From: Sphingopyxis sp. Root154
GTDB taxonomy: Bacteria > Pseudomonadota > Alphaproteobacteria > Sphingomonadales > Sphingomonadaceae
Direction of reading: 5' to 3'
DNA: 64,000 nt
Assembly (NCBI RefSeq): GCF_001427105.1
Contig: NZ_LMGI01000002.1
Coordinates: 591,973-655,972, forward strand
Positions 1-9,806 of this stretch are shown piece after piece (positions within the stretch are counted from its first letter, which is position 1; the number at the start of each line of letters is the position of its first letter). Both the position numbers and the translations under genes were made by a program. The notes below the pieces were generated by a model that saw only the letters and a program-made list of their open reading frames with translations, had not been told where the DNA came from and did no database searches.

Positions 1-543
1 CATCACGACATACCATTCGCGGAACAGCTCGTTCCCGGTCACCATCCACAGATAGACGGGAACGAACGACAGCCCCGCGCCCGCGGGCGCCGGAATGCCG
101 GTCATGAAGCCCGCCGATTTGTGCGGCTGGAAATCAGCATCCATGCGCGAATTGAAGCGGGCGAGACGCAGCGCGCAGCACACCGCGAGCGCCAGCGCCG
201 CGGTCCAGCCGAATTTCGGCGCGTCGGCCAGCGACCAGAGGAACAGGATCATCGCCGGCGCGACGCCGAACGCGATCACGTCGGACAGCGAATCGAGCTC
301 GGCGCCGAACTTGCTCTGCGCGCGCAGCAGCCGCGCGATGCGCCCGTCCATGCCGTCGAGCACCCCGGCGACGATGATCATCGTCACCGCCGCGGCCCAT
401 TCGCCGCCGATCGCGAAGCGGACGCCGGTCAGCCCCGAACAGAGCGCAAGGATGGTGATCGCATTGGGCGCGAAGGCGCGCAGGCTCACCCCGGCGATGC
501 GGCGCCCCGCGGCATCGGGGATGACCTGCTCGTCCTCGGTCAT
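1..543 (-). CDS. pssA: CDP-diacylglycerol--serine O-phosphatidyltransferase, 3' end cut by window edge
   Basis: Membrane enzyme that joins serine to CDP-diacylglycerol to give phosphatidylserine, the first step to phosphatidylethanolamine. The 181 visible residues carry the full CDP-alcohol phosphotransferase signature DGx2ARx8Gx3Dx3D (Asp66, Gly67, Ala70, Arg71, Gly80, Asp84, Asp88) among hydrophobic segments. The ATG at 543 lies one base after the stop of psd, which is on the same strand just upstream, so the two are co-transcribed and translationally linked. Coding runs to base 1 without a stop, so the C-terminus lies outside the window. The family call is firm. Confidence 0.93.
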   Translation of the reverse strand, partial: MTEDEQVIPDAAGRRIAGVSLRAFAPNAITILALCSGLTGVRFAIGGEWAAAVTMIIVAGVLDGMDGRIARLLRAQSKFGAELDSLSDVIAFGVAPAMILFLWSLADAPKFGWTAALALAVCCALRLARFNSRMDADFQPHKSAGFMTGIPAPAGAGLSFVPVYLWMVTGNELFREWYVVM

Positions 544-544
544 T

Positions 545-1279
545 TTATTGACCGATCCCGTCGATCGTCTCGGCGGTGCCGATCCGCGCGACGACCGTCT
601 CGCCAGCGAGCGTGCGCTGGCCGAGCAGAACCTGCGGCGTTGTTCCCTGAGGCAGATAGACGTCGACGCGGCTGCCGAAGCGGATCAGGCCGACACGCTG
701 ACCGGTGGTGAGTTCGTTGCCCATCGTCACGAACGGCATGATGCGGCGAGCGACAAGGCCCGCTATCTGGGTGAAGCCGATGCGCACGCCATCGGCGCGC
801 TCGACGACGAAATGCTGGCGTTCATTCTCCTCGCTCGCCTTGTCGAGGTCGGCGTTCACGAATTTGCCGGGAATATAGACGAGCTTGCGCAGCGTTCCCG
901 CGACGGGGGTGCGGTTGATGTGGACGTCGAAGACGCTCATGAAAATCGACACGCGCAGCATCGGCGCGGCGCCCAGTCCGTCGGGTCCGGAGATTTCGGG
1001 CGGCGGCGGCACTTCGGCGATCTGCGTGATGAGGCCATCGGCGGGCGCGATGATGACGTCGCTCCCCGCCGGGGTCACGCGCACCGGGTCGCGAAAGAAG
1101 GAACCGACCCACAAGGTCACGCCGAGCATGAGCCAGCCGATGATTTCCCAGCCGAGCAGCCAGAAACAGAGGGTGACGATACCGGCGATCAAAAGGAATT
1201 TGCGGCCTTCGGGATGGATCGACGGCCAGTGCCATTTGATACCGCCGCCGGGGCGGTTCGAGGATATGATATTGGACAT
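545..1279 (-). CDS. psd: phosphatidylserine decarboxylase, short proenzyme type
   Basis: Decarboxylates phosphatidylserine to phosphatidylethanolamine at the inner membrane; the pyruvoyl cofactor is made by self-cleavage. The 244-residue protein has an N-terminal membrane hairpin (about residues 28-60), the FRDP motif, a [10 protein letters not shown] segment with His120, and a Gly202-Ser203 cleavage pair within IRFGSR, as in the short bacterial type (the longer type uses LGST). It is followed one base later by pssA. The start at 1279 gives the normal family N-terminus. The next gene upstream, icd, is divergent. Confidence 0.93.
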   Translation of the reverse strand: MSNIISSNRPGGGIKWHWPSIHPEGRKFLLIAGIVTLCFWLLGWEIIGWLMLGVTLWVGSFFRDPVRVTPAGSDVIIAPADGLITQIAEVPPPPEISGPDGLGAAPMLRVSIFMSVFDVHINRTPVAGTLRKLVYIPGKFVNADLDKASEENERQHFVVERADGVRIGFTQIAGLVARRIMPFVTMGNELTTGQRVGLIRFGSRVDVYLPQGTTPQVLLGQRTLAGETVVARIGTAETIDGIGQ

Positions 1280-1415
1280 GGCCGTTCTTCTAGGGGGCAG
1301 CTTCTATACTGACAATGGATAAGGCGCAGGGCCAGTTCCACCGGCAGTTGATCAATCGCCCCGCTTTGCCTAAGGCGCTCGCAACTCCGACTCCCCAAGG
1401 ACAAAGGCTGAACGC

Positions 1416-2630
1416 ATGGGCAAGATCAAGGTAGCCAACCCGGTCGTCGAACTCGACGGCGACGAAATGACCCGGATCATCTGGCAGTGGATCCGCGAGC
1501 GGCTGATCCTCCCCTATCTCGACATCGACCTTCATTATTACGACCTCGGCATCGAGAAGCGCGACGAGACCGACGACAAGATCACCGTCGAGGCCGCGAA
1601 CGCGATCAAGAAATATGGCGTCGGCGTGAAGTGCGCGACGATCACCCCCGACGAAGCGCGCGTCGAGGAGTTCGGCCTGAAAAAGATGTGGAAGTCGCCG
1701 AACGGCACGATCCGCAACATCCTCGGTGGCGTCGTCTTCCGTGAACCGATCGTGATGAAGAACGTCCCCCGCCTCGTCCCCGGCTGGACCGACCCGATCG
1801 TCGTCGGCCGCCACGCGTTCGGCGACCAGTATAAGGCGACCGATTTCCGCGTCCCCGGCCCCGGCAAGCTGCGCCTCGTGTTCGAAGGCGAGGACGGCAC
1901 GCTGATCGACGAGGAAGTGTTCCAGTTCCCCTCGTCGGGCGTCGCGATGGGCATGTACAATCTCGACGATTCGATCCGCGACTTCGCCCGCGCCAGCCTG
2001 AATTATGGCCTCGCGCGCCAGTGGCCCGTGTATCTGTCGACCAAGAACACGATCCTGAAGGCCTATGATGGCCGCTTCAAGGACATTTTCGAAGAAGTGT
2101 TCAACGCCGAATTCAAGGCGCAGTTCGACGAAGTCGGCATCGTTTACGAACATCGCCTGATCGACGACATGGTCGCCTCGGCGCTCAAGTGGAGCGGCAA
2201 GTTCGTCTGGGCCTGCAAGAATTACGACGGCGACGTCCAGTCGGACACCGTTGCGCAGGGCTTCGGCTCGCTCGGCCTGATGACCAGCGTGCTGATGACC
2301 CCCGACGGCCAGACGGTCGAATCCGAAGCCGCGCACGGCACCGTCACCCGCCATTACCGCATGCACCAGCAGGGCAAGGCGACGTCGACCAACCCGATCG
2401 CGTCGATCTTTGCCTGGACCGGCGGCCTCAAGCACCGCGGCAAGCTCGACGACAATGCCGCGCTGATCAAATTCGCCGACGACCTTGAAAAGGTCTGCGT
2501 CGCGACGGTCGAAAGCGGCAAGATGACCAAGGATCTGGCGCTGCTGATCGGTCCCGACCAGAACTGGCTGACCACCGAAGGTTTCTTCGAGGCGATCGTC
2601 GAAAATCTCGAAGCCAAGATGGGCGGCTGA
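1416..2630 (+). CDS. icd: NADP-dependent isocitrate dehydrogenase
   Basis: Oxidises isocitrate to 2-oxoglutarate and CO2 in the TCA cycle, producing NADPH. The 404 residues match the homodimeric, eukaryote-like IDH subfamily used by many alphaproteobacteria: N-terminal [10 protein letters not shown], the substrate loop KSPNGTIRN, a YDLGIE segment and a C-terminal [12 protein letters not shown] nucleotide-binding region. A purine-rich stretch precedes the ATG at 1416. It stands alone, divergent from psd, with a hairpin downstream at 2670-2694. Confidence 0.96.
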   Translation: MGKIKVANPVVELDGDEMTRIIWQWIRERLILPYLDIDLHYYDLGIEKRDETDDKITVEAANAIKKYGVGVKCATITPDEARVEEFGLKKMWKSPNGTIRNILGGVVFREPIVMKNVPRLVPGWTDPIVVGRHAFGDQYKATDFRVPGPGKLRLVFEGEDGTLIDEEVFQFPSSGVAMGMYNLDDSIRDFARASLNYGLARQWPVYLSTKNTILKAYDGRFKDIFEEVFNAEFKAQFDEVGIVYEHRLIDDMVASALKWSGKFVWACKNYDGDVQSDTVAQGFGSLGLMTSVLMTPDGQTVESEAAHGTVTRHYRMHQQGKATSTNPIASIFAWTGGLKHRGKLDDNAALIKFADDLEKVCVATVESGKMTKDLALLIGPDQNWLTTEGFFEAIVENLEAKMGG

Positions 2631-2669
2631 TAACAACCAAAAAGGTTGGGATAGTCCTCTAGCCAATCG

Positions 2670-2694
2670 GGGCCGGCCTGCATAAGGTCGGCCC
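2670..2694 (+). terminator. strong hairpin between icd and the antiporter gene
   Basis: A 10-bp stem (2670-2679 with 2685-2694, one G-U pair) and a 5-base loop. No long T-run follows. Its 3' arm contains the AAGG that would be the ribosome site of the next gene, whose ATG is at 2697, so it could act as an icd terminator, as a translational block for the antiporter, or both. Confidence 0.5.
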
Positions 2695-2696
2695 TT

Positions 2697-4481
2697 ATGG
2701 TATCGGAAACAGAAACATCCGCCATCGGCAACGCGCTGGTGGTCCTCGGCGCCGCTGGAATCGTGATCCCGGCGTTCGCGCGCTTCCGCCTGCCACCCGT
2801 GATCGGCTTCATTCTCGTCGGGCTGCTGGTCGGACCCTCGGGGCTTGGGGCGCTGGCGAGCGACTATCCGTGGCTCAAGCATATCACCATCGGATCGACC
2901 GAGGACATCGCGCTCTTTGCCGAATTCGGCATCATTCTGCTACTCTTCTCGATCGGGCTCGAACTGTCGTTCCGGCGTCTGTGGCAACTGCGAAAACTCG
3001 TGTTCGGCATCGGCGCGGCCGAACTGCTGCTCGGCGGGGCGATCCTCGGCGGCGCGTTATGGCTCTTCGGCGGTTATTCGACCCCCGCCGCCTTCGGCCT
3101 GGGCATCGCGCTCGCGCTCTCCTCGACCGCACTGGTGCTCCCGATCGCGGGCACCAAATCGGCGGTCGGCCGCGCCTCCTTCGCGATGCTGTTGTTCGAG
3201 GATCTGGCGATCGTGCCGATCATCTTCATCCTCGGCGCGCTGGCGCCCAGTGCGACGGGCGACAATGCCGAACTGCTGCTGACTACATTGTGGCAGGGCG
3301 TGGTGGTGGTCGCGGCGCTCGCGATCGGCGGCTGGTTCCTGCTGCCGAAGATCTTCGCGCAGGCCGCACGCGCCAAGGACCCCGAACTCTTTCTCGCGGC
3401 GAGCCTGCTCGTCGTCATCGTCGCCGCGCTCGCGACCGCCGCGGTCGGGCTGTCGCCCATCGTTGGCGCGCTGCTCGCGGGCCTGATGATCGCCGAAACC
3501 GAATATCATAACGAGGTCGAGGCGATCACCGCACCGTTCAAGGGCCTCGCGCTAGGGGTGTTCCTGATCAGCGTCGGCATGGGGCTGAACCTCAAGACAA
3601 TCGCCGAACAATGGCCGGAGCTCGTCGCCGCGGTGGTCGGCGTCGTCGCGATCAAGGCGATCGTCACCGCGGCGCTGCTGCGCTTTTCGAACGTCGCAAG
3701 GCGCGGGACGGCAGCGGAGGTCGGCCTGTTGATGTCGAGCCCGTCCGAAACGACCTTGATCGTGCTCGCGACGGCGCTCCAGGCGCAGATCATCAGCCGC
3801 AGCACCGCCGAATTCTGGCAGCTCGTCACCGCGATCGGGCTGACGATCACGCCGCTGCTCGCGCGTATCGGCCACGACGTCGCGCGGCGGATCGAAATGC
3901 GCAGCGAAGGCGCGAAGCCCGAGGAAACGCCCGAGGGCCGCACGGTGATCGTCGGGTTCGGCCGCGTCGGCCACACCGTTGCCGAACTGCTGCGCGAACA
4001 TGGCCGGCCCTATGTCGCGGTCGACGCCGACATCGACACGGTCGCTGCGGCGCGGCGCGATGGCTTCATCGTCCGCTTCGCCGACGTCGCCCGCCCGGGC
4101 AGCCTCGACCGGCTGGGGATCGAAACCGCGAACGCGATCGTGCTGACGATGGACGATCCCGTCCAGCAGCTGCGCATGACGCGCCAGCTCAAGCAGAAAT
4201 ATCCGGACTTGCCGATCATCAGCCGCGCACGCGACGCCGACCACGCCGCCGCGCTCTATCAGGCGGGCGCCAATGATGCGGTGCCCGAGACGCTCGAAAG
4301 CTCGCTTCAACTCGCCGAGGCGGTGCTGATCGATCTGGGTGTCGCGATGGGGCCGGTGATCGCGTCGATCCACGACGTGCGCGCCAAGATGCGGCACGAC
4401 ATCATGACCAAGGGCCAACTGGAACGCGAGCCGCGTATCCGCAAGACCCGCCGCCCCATCGAGAGCAGCAAGAAGGCTTAG
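2697..4481 (+). CDS. monovalent cation:proton antiporter, CPA2/KefB-YbaL type
   Basis: Predicted inner-membrane K+ or Na+/H+ exchanger. The 594 residues hold about twelve hydrophobic segments (roughly 15-395) followed by a cytosolic TrkA-N (RCK) nucleotide-binding domain from about residue 417, with a Rossmann motif VIVGFGRVGHTVAELL and an acidic strand end (VAVDAD). The order transporter-RCK matches YbaL/KefB, whose activity is gated by nucleotides or glutathione adducts. The C-terminal tail is basic. The ion and ligand cannot be told from sequence. The ribosome site sits inside a hairpin. Converges with the M16 peptidase gene, 9 bases apart. Confidence 0.88.
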   Translation: MVSETETSAIGNALVVLGAAGIVIPAFARFRLPPVIGFILVGLLVGPSGLGALASDYPWLKHITIGSTEDIALFAEFGIILLLFSIGLELSFRRLWQLRKLVFGIGAAELLLGGAILGGALWLFGGYSTPAAFGLGIALALSSTALVLPIAGTKSAVGRASFAMLLFEDLAIVPIIFILGALAPSATGDNAELLLTTLWQGVVVVAALAIGGWFLLPKIFAQAARAKDPELFLAASLLVVIVAALATAAVGLSPIVGALLAGLMIAETEYHNEVEAITAPFKGLALGVFLISVGMGLNLKTIAEQWPELVAAVVGVVAIKAIVTAALLRFSNVARRGTAAEVGLLMSSPSETTLIVLATALQAQIISRSTAEFWQLVTAIGLTITPLLARIGHDVARRIEMRSEGAKPEETPEGRTVIVGFGRVGHTVAELLREHGRPYVAVDADIDTVAAARRDGFIVRFADVARPGSLDRLGIETANAIVLTMDDPVQQLRMTRQLKQKYPDLPIISRARDADHAAALYQAGANDAVPETLESSLQLAEAVLIDLGVAMGPVIASIHDVRAKMRHDIMTKGQLEREPRIRKTRRPIESSKKA

Positions 4482-4490
4482 GTCAGGACC

Positions 4491-7430
4491 CTAACGCCCG
4501 CCCGCCGCGGGCGCCGGAGCCGGCGCCGCGCCCAAGGCCGATGCATCGGCCAGCGTCATCCCCTTGGGCAGGATCGCCAGCGACCATTGGCGCGCGGGCG
4601 TCAGATATTGCCGCGCCAGCCGCTGAACATCGGCGGCGGTGACCGCTGAAATATCATCCTGGATCGACAGCGCGGCGGCGGTGACGCGGGGATCGCGGGT
4701 CGCACCTTCGAGCAGGAACATCCAATAGACATTACCCGTCGAGGCGCGCGCGACCTGTTCGCGGATCGGGCCGGCGTTGCGCGCCAGTTCGTCGGCCGTG
4801 ATCGGCTTTGCGACGAGGTCGGCGGCAATATCCCGGGCGATACCGTAAAAGCGATCGAGATCCTTCGGCGCCAGCAGGCTGCCGACGAGGAGATAGCCGC
4901 CGGTGTCGAAGCCCGTCGGCCAGTGGCTGTCGACGACAGGACCATAGCTCGCCCCCTGTTCGGCGCGCAGGCGGTCGAAGAGGCGATCGTTGAAGATTGC
5001 CGCGAGCACTTCGAGCCCGCGCGCATCGCGCGGATTAGCGAGCCCGCCGCTGGTCGGCCAGGCGGTCATTGCCGCTGCCTGCCCTTGCTCGCCGCGGTGA
5101 TAGGCGATCTCCGGAACCGTGACATGTTTCGCAAAATCGACGCGCTGGCCGGCCGGCGGCGCGAGGGTTTGACGCGGCGGCAGGGCGCCGAGCGTCTCGG
5201 CGAGGATTTTCTTGTAATCGACCGCTTCGAGGTCGCCGAAAATCTGCACCTCGATCGGCCCGCTCGCGAGCCGCGGTTCCCAGAAGGCCCGGAAGGCGGC
5301 GGGGGTCAGCGCCTCGATCTGCGCCTTGTCCGGCGCGGCCCAGCGCGCGTCATTGTTGGTCAGCCAGCCGCGCAAATTGCGGTCGAGCACGGCATTCGGC
5401 GTCGCGTCGTTGAGATCATATCCGGTGAGGAAACCGATGCGCAGCCGTTCGACCGGCGCCGGATCCCAGCGGGGCTGGGCGAGCTTGCCAGCGATCAGCC
5501 GCATCTGGTCGGCCAGGTCGGCGGGCCGGCTTTCGGCCGACAGTTCGAACGCATCGTCGTCGATCGCGAAATTCATCTGGATCTGCCGGCCGTTGGTCAA
5601 CTGGTCGATCTCGTTCTGCCCCCACGGGCCGATGCCGCTTGCGACCAGCGCATAGTCACCGGTCCAGAGCAGGTTCGGCGCGTCGGCGGCAACACTGCGG
5701 TTGCCGGTGCCGAAGCGCACATTGACGCGAACCTTGCCCGGCTCGACCTTGTTGTTCGACACCAGCGCGGTCACGCCATTGGCGAATTCGATCCGCTCGG
5801 CGCGCAGACCGAGGAGAGGGCTGGTCGCGGCGATCGTGCCCGGCTGGCCGACGACAGGAAGCTGCTTGAAATCGGCCTTCACCGTCGCGAGCCGGTCGTC
5901 GCGCGCAGTCACCGGAGCCTTCAGCGCGGCAAGCACTGCCGCGTCGCCGCCTGCGGCGGTCGGTGTGGTCAGCACGACGCGGGTTACCGGCGCGGCGAAG
6001 ATCGCCTTGCTGATGTCGAGCATCACTTTCGGCGTCGCCGATGCGCGGATCGCCTTGAACATGTCGACCTGCCCCTGCGGGCTCGTCACCGTTTCGTTGA
6101 TATCGACTGCCCGGACCATGTCGTCGGCGAGCCGCGCGCCGGGCTCGTTGCGCGCATTTTCCAGTTCCTTGACGAGGAACGCCTGGATCTCGTTTGCCTC
6201 GCGGTCGATGTCGGCCTGCGACGGCGGGTTTTTCACCGCGTCGGCGATCACGCCGCGCACGTCGGCGAGCGCGGCTTTCCAGTCGCTCAGGGGAACGATC
6301 GACGCCATCGTCACATCGACACTGCGGCTGACATATTGCTGCTCGACCGTCGCGACCAGATAACTACCGCCGCTGCGCGCGCGGTTTTCCAGCCGGCGGT
6401 TGACCAGCGCCTGCGCGATGAATTCGAGATAGAGCCGCCGCGTATTTTCCACCGTGTCGATGCGCTTCTTCCAAGGGCGCACCATCGCGAGCGTCAGTGC
6501 GAGCGGCTGGTTCGCCTCGACGATTTCGCGCGCCGCGGGTTTGGTCGGGTCGGGTTTGCCGAAATCGGGATTGGCGGGGTTGGGTCCGTCGGCTTTCCAG
6601 TCGCCATAATATTTCGCAACCAGCCCGGCGAGGACCACGGGATCGGCATCGCCGACGATGACCACGACCGCCCGGTCAGGGCGATACCAGCGATTGTGGA
6701 AGGCCGCGACAGAGGTCGCGCTCGCCTTGCCCAGCGACGCGGTGGTGCCGATCGGCGAGCGGTCGCCGAGCAATTGCCCTGCGAACAGATGCGCGTTGGT
6801 CGCGTCGGCGATCCGCTTTTGCGGACCATCCGCTTCGCGAAGCTCGGACATCACAACGCCGCGCTCGGCGGCGACCGCGAGTTCGGAGATGCGCGGTTCG
6901 CGGACCATGCCCGACAGCAATTTCATGCTTTCGTCGAGATTGGCCGGCGTGACGCTCGGCAGGTCGAGCTGATAGACCGTCTGCGTCGGGGTCGTCTGGG
7001 CGTTCGAATCGCTGCCGAAGGTGACGCCGAACCGCTGCCAGATGCGCTTGGCTTCGCCGTCGGGAATATGCTCCGATCCGCGGAAGGTCAGATGCTCGAG
7101 CAAATGGGCGTAACCGCGCTCCTCATTGGTTTCGAACATCGAGCCGACGTCCATGCGGACGCGGATCGACACCTGCCCCGGGGGCACCCCATTGTTGCGC
7201 ACCGCATAGCGTACGCCATTGGGAAGAACGCCAAATTGCCACGCCGTATCGCGCGGAATGTCGCTGCCGACATAGAGCCAGTCGCCGCTTTTCGCCTGCG
7301 TGCCGAGGGTTTTCGATGCTGTCCCTTGGGCGCCTACGGACGGCCCCGCCAGCAGCAACGCAGCAGCGGCGCCGGCAAGGAGAATGGATCGGGTCAAACG
7401 AAGCGGCGTGTGCCGAGAGAAATAGGACAT
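4491..7430 (-). CDS. secreted or periplasmic M16 family zinc metallopeptidase
   Basis: Pitrilysin/insulinase-type peptidase of 979 residues. An N-terminal signal peptide (basic, then hydrophobic to about residue 34, ending near VGAQG) sends it to the periplasm. The inverted zinc motif HxxEH is intact (His109, Glu112, His113), with a distal Glu near 189 as third ligand. Two tandem M16 halves follow (catalytic about 65-290, then inactive C-terminal repeats up to 950), and the protein ends in a Pro-Ala rich tail. The length is normal for one-chain M16B/C enzymes. The substrate is unknown; periplasmic peptide turnover is likely. Confidence 0.92.
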   Translation of the reverse strand: MSYFSRHTPLRLTRSILLAGAAAALLLAGPSVGAQGTASKTLGTQAKSGDWLYVGSDIPRDTAWQFGVLPNGVRYAVRNNGVPPGQVSIRVRMDVGSMFETNEERGYAHLLEHLTFRGSEHIPDGEAKRIWQRFGVTFGSDSNAQTTPTQTVYQLDLPSVTPANLDESMKLLSGMVREPRISELAVAAERGVVMSELREADGPQKRIADATNAHLFAGQLLGDRSPIGTTASLGKASATSVAAFHNRWYRPDRAVVVIVGDADPVVLAGLVAKYYGDWKADGPNPANPDFGKPDPTKPAAREIVEANQPLALTLAMVRPWKKRIDTVENTRRLYLEFIAQALVNRRLENRARSGGSYLVATVEQQYVSRSVDVTMASIVPLSDWKAALADVRGVIADAVKNPPSQADIDREANEIQAFLVKELENARNEPGARLADDMVRAVDINETVTSPQGQVDMFKAIRASATPKVMLDISKAIFAAPVTRVVLTTPTAAGGDAAVLAALKAPVTARDDRLATVKADFKQLPVVGQPGTIAATSPLLGLRAERIEFANGVTALVSNNKVEPGKVRVNVRFGTGNRSVAADAPNLLWTGDYALVASGIGPWGQNEIDQLTNGRQIQMNFAIDDDAFELSAESRPADLADQMRLIAGKLAQPRWDPAPVERLRIGFLTGYDLNDATPNAVLDRNLRGWLTNNDARWAAPDKAQIEALTPAAFRAFWEPRLASGPIEVQIFGDLEAVDYKKILAETLGALPPRQTLAPPAGQRVDFAKHVTVPEIAYHRGEQGQAAAMTAWPTSGGLANPRDARGLEVLAAIFNDRLFDRLRAEQGASYGPVVDSHWPTGFDTGGYLLVGSLLAPKDLDRFYGIARDIAADLVAKPITADELARNAGPIREQVARASTGNVYWMFLLEGATRDPRVTAAALSIQDDISAVTAADVQRLARQYLTPARQWSLAILPKGMTLADASALGAAPAPAPAAGGR

Positions 7431-7517
7431 TGGCTCATCTTATCGCCTTCGAACCTTGCTGGCCACTGAACTGTCATGCGGCTTGTCCTGCGGACGCCAC
7501 GGGCTTAGCCAGATACG

Positions 7518-8381
7518 ATGGATATCCCTTCACCAGCCGCCCCGCTCGCCGCGCTCGTCCAGATGACGAGCGGCATCGACCCCGCCGTCAATCTGGCGAC
7601 GATCGACCGCGCGATGAGCGAAGCCGCGGCGCACGGTGCCGCGATGGCCTTTCTTCCCGAAATGTCGCTGCTGCTCGACCGCGACCGCGCGAGATCGGGC
7701 GCGCACATGACCCGCGAAGCCGACAGTCCCTGGCCCGCGGCGCTGCAGGCGATGGCGCAAACGCACGGAATATGGCTGCATTCGGGATCGATGCCGCTCC
7801 TCGCCGACGACGGCGAACGACGCGTCAACCGCGCCCATGTCATCGCAGCCGACGGCAGCATCCGTGCGCGCTATGACAAGGTCCACATGTTTGATGTCAC
7901 CCTGCCCTCGGGCGAAAATTGGCAGGAATCGGCCGCCTATGCCGGCGGGGACGCCGTGACGGTCGTCGATACGCCGCTGGGACAGTTGGGACTGAGCATC
8001 TGTTACGACCTGCGCTTCCCCGAACTTTACCGCGCGCTGGTCGATCGCGGCGCGACGGTGATCGCCATACCCGCCGCCTTCACTGTGTCGACGGGGGAAG
8101 CGCATTGGCATGTCCTGATGCGCGCGCGGGCGATCGAAACGGGCTGTCATGTCGTCGCGGCGGCGCAGGGCGGCACGCATGAAGACGGCCGGCAGACTTT
8201 TGGTCACAGCCTAGCCGTCGATCCCTGGGGTATCGTTCTGGCCGATGCCGCAACGCCGGGCGATGCGCACGCCGAGGGTTATGCGCTGACGCTCGCCCCC
8301 ATCGACGCGGCGGCGGCCCAACGCGCCCGGCAGGCGATCCCGCTCGCGCGATCGCGGACGAACCGCACCATCGCACTCTGA
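7518..8381 (+). CDS. carbon-nitrogen hydrolase (nitrilase superfamily, Nit1/amidase type)
   Basis: Cytosolic C-N hydrolase of 287 residues. The catalytic triad is complete: Glu48 (FLPEMS), Lys121 (YDKVHMFDV) and Cys162 (SICYDLRFPEL). The spacing and the KVHMFDV/CYDLRFPE motifs are those of the Nit1/Nit2 branch, whose members hydrolyse deaminated glutathione or omega-amides, so a metabolite-repair role is the best guess. The gene stands alone, divergent from the M16 peptidase gene, and the ATG at 7518 starts the expected beta strand. Confidence 0.9.
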   Translation: MDIPSPAAPLAALVQMTSGIDPAVNLATIDRAMSEAAAHGAAMAFLPEMSLLLDRDRARSGAHMTREADSPWPAALQAMAQTHGIWLHSGSMPLLADDGERRVNRAHVIAADGSIRARYDKVHMFDVTLPSGENWQESAAYAGGDAVTVVDTPLGQLGLSICYDLRFPELYRALVDRGATVIAIPAAFTVSTGEAHWHVLMRARAIETGCHVVAAAQGGTHEDGRQTFGHSLAVDPWGIVLADAATPGDAHAEGYALTLAPIDAAAAQRARQAIPLARSRTNRTIAL

Positions 8382-8437
8382 CCCTGCATCGCCGCGCCGT
8401 GGCGACGCGTGGATGTATCCCCACCCGGAACGAACAA

Positions 8438-8468
8438 AGGGCCCCGAGCGAAGCTCGGAGCCCTTTGC
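8438..8468 (-). terminator. hairpin terminator, possibly bidirectional
   Basis: AAAGGGC-c-CGAGC, a GAA loop, then GCTCGG-a-GCCCTTT: a near-perfect long stem between two convergent genes. Short T-runs flank the stem on each strand, so it could serve both the small membrane protein gene (minus) and the nitrilase gene (plus). Confidence 0.7.
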
Positions 8469-8497
8469 GAAAGTCTGGCTAGCCAGATCAGCCGTTA

Positions 8498-8728
8498 TTA
8501 CGGGCTGGTCGGCTTGTCGTCGTCGTTGTCCGACGCGATGATGATGCCGCCAACGACAGCAACGAGAGCGAGGACAGCGATGATCCAGCTCGTGCTGCCT
8601 TCGAGTTCGCTCTGGCCGTCAACGGCCGAAGCTGCGCGGGCTGCGGGAGCAGCCGACGCGGCAACCGGCGCCGCAATCATCGAGGTCGCTGCGAGAGAGA
8701 TCGCAGCTTTCTTAAGCAGGTTCATCAT
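8498..8728 (-). CDS. small secreted or membrane protein, unknown function
   Basis: The 76 residues show a signal-like N-terminus (KKAAISLAATSMIAAPVAASA), a short linker, one hydrophobic segment (about 47-65, IIAVLALVAVVGGIII) and an Asp-rich tail DNDDDK. A good ribosome site (GGAGAAA) precedes two adjacent ATG codons at 8728 and 8725. It is a single transcript unit with its own terminator. I recognise the layout as common in sphingomonads but know no function. Confidence 0.72.
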   Translation of the reverse strand: MMNLLKKAAISLAATSMIAAPVAASAAPAARAASAVDGQSELEGSTSWIIAVLALVAVVGGIIIASDNDDDKPTSP

Positions 8729-8901
8729 TTTCTCCGTCCACTGGATTACTTTTGTCGAATCACACCGGCGAAGTTTCCCCCGGTCTGCTTCTGCAGCGCC
8801 TTCTTAGGCACGGCGTTCAGCAATTGCAACGACGTTTTGCCGTACCCCGGCAAATCTTAGTAAATCATAAATAGGGGAAAAGTTGTCGCATCGAACGCTA
8901 C

Positions 8902-9696
8902 TTATCCACGCCGTACGCGCTCGAAGGATTCGCTCGTGACAGGGTAGCCAAGATGCCCGGGGATGCAGAGATGGGCCTGCCCCTCACGCTCCTCGATCCA
9001 TGGCGTGATGAGCTCGACCGGAAACTGGCCGGAATGCTCGGAAAAGCTGGAGAAATCTGCAACTTGTGCCAAGCGTTCGAGATTGCGCCGGGTGGGAAAG
9101 ATCACCGACACGTCGCCGCGGTCGGCCATCGCCAGCGTGGCCTTCGCGCTCGCCCAGAAAATATGGCTGTGCTCGGCCTCCTCGACCGTCAGTTCATGGC
9201 TGTGCGGCGGGGCGGCGACGGCATAGAATCGCGTATCGAACGTCCGCGCCTCTTTGAAATTGGGGCACCATCGCGCGAAGGGGACGAAGGATTCCAGTGC
9301 GATTCGGTCGCCGCGCGCCCCCAATATGTCCGAAAGCAGCGTTCCGGACAGCAACGCCCGCCGCACCTTGGCCACGTCGCTTTCGGCCAGCGCCGGCCAA
9401 CCGACCGCGAGGCCCGTTTCTTCCAGCGTCTCGCGCAGCGCCGCGACCCGCGCAGCGCCGTCGGCTTCGTCGATGCCCAGCCCGTAAAGGCGCGCCACCC
9501 GATAATCGTCGGGATCGACGCGGCCGCCGGGAAACACGACCGCCCCGGCCGCGAAGGCCATGGTGACCGACCGCTTGACCATCAATATCTCGTCAGCGCC
9601 GCCGTCGTCCGCCGGCCGCATGATGACCAGCGTCGCGGCAGGAATGGCGCCGTCAGGCAAGGTCTCTGGCGATGGCGTCGTGGGGGTATCGATCAT
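8902..9696 (-). CDS. Nudix hydrolase
   Basis: Predicted diphosphatase of a nucleoside-diphosphate-X substrate, 264 residues. It has the FPGGRVDPDD strand-loop and the core Nudix metal site in ALRETLEETGL (REx2EE). The C-terminal two thirds match the longer CoA-pyrophosphatase-like or NUDT19-type Nudix proteins, so acyl-CoA or a similar compound may be the substrate. I chose the ATG at 9696, just before the conserved region; upstream in-frame codons up to 9807 would overlap the divergent DUF4126 gene and look non-coding. Confidence 0.85.
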   Translation of the reverse strand: MIDTPTTPSPETLPDGAIPAATLVIMRPADDGGADEILMVKRSVTMAFAAGAVVFPGGRVDPDDYRVARLYGLGIDEADGAARVAALRETLEETGLAVGWPALAESDVAKVRRALLSGTLLSDILGARGDRIALESFVPFARWCPNFKEARTFDTRFYAVAAPPHSHELTVEEAEHSHIFWASAKATLAMADRGDVSVIFPTRRNLERLAQVADFSSFSEHSGQFPVELITPWIEEREGQAHLCIPGHLGYPVTSESFERVRRG

Positions 9697-9806
9697 GACC
9701 CAAGCGATAACCATGCCGCACCCCCTTGTCATCCCGGCATTGCGGCGGCGCGCGGACGGGTGCAAGATGAAGCCCGGCCAAGGGATCCGGAACGGGGAGC
9801 ACGGCA

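Noticed and set aside
1290..2882. Long reverse-strand frame antisense to icd
   Set aside because: It is the mirror of a well-conserved icd coding region, a common effect of GC-rich codon use, and its translation matches no family pattern.
4923..7469. 848-codon forward frame inside the M16 peptidase gene
   Set aside because: Arg/Asp-rich translation without motifs, fully antisense to a gene with a complete zinc site and signal peptide.
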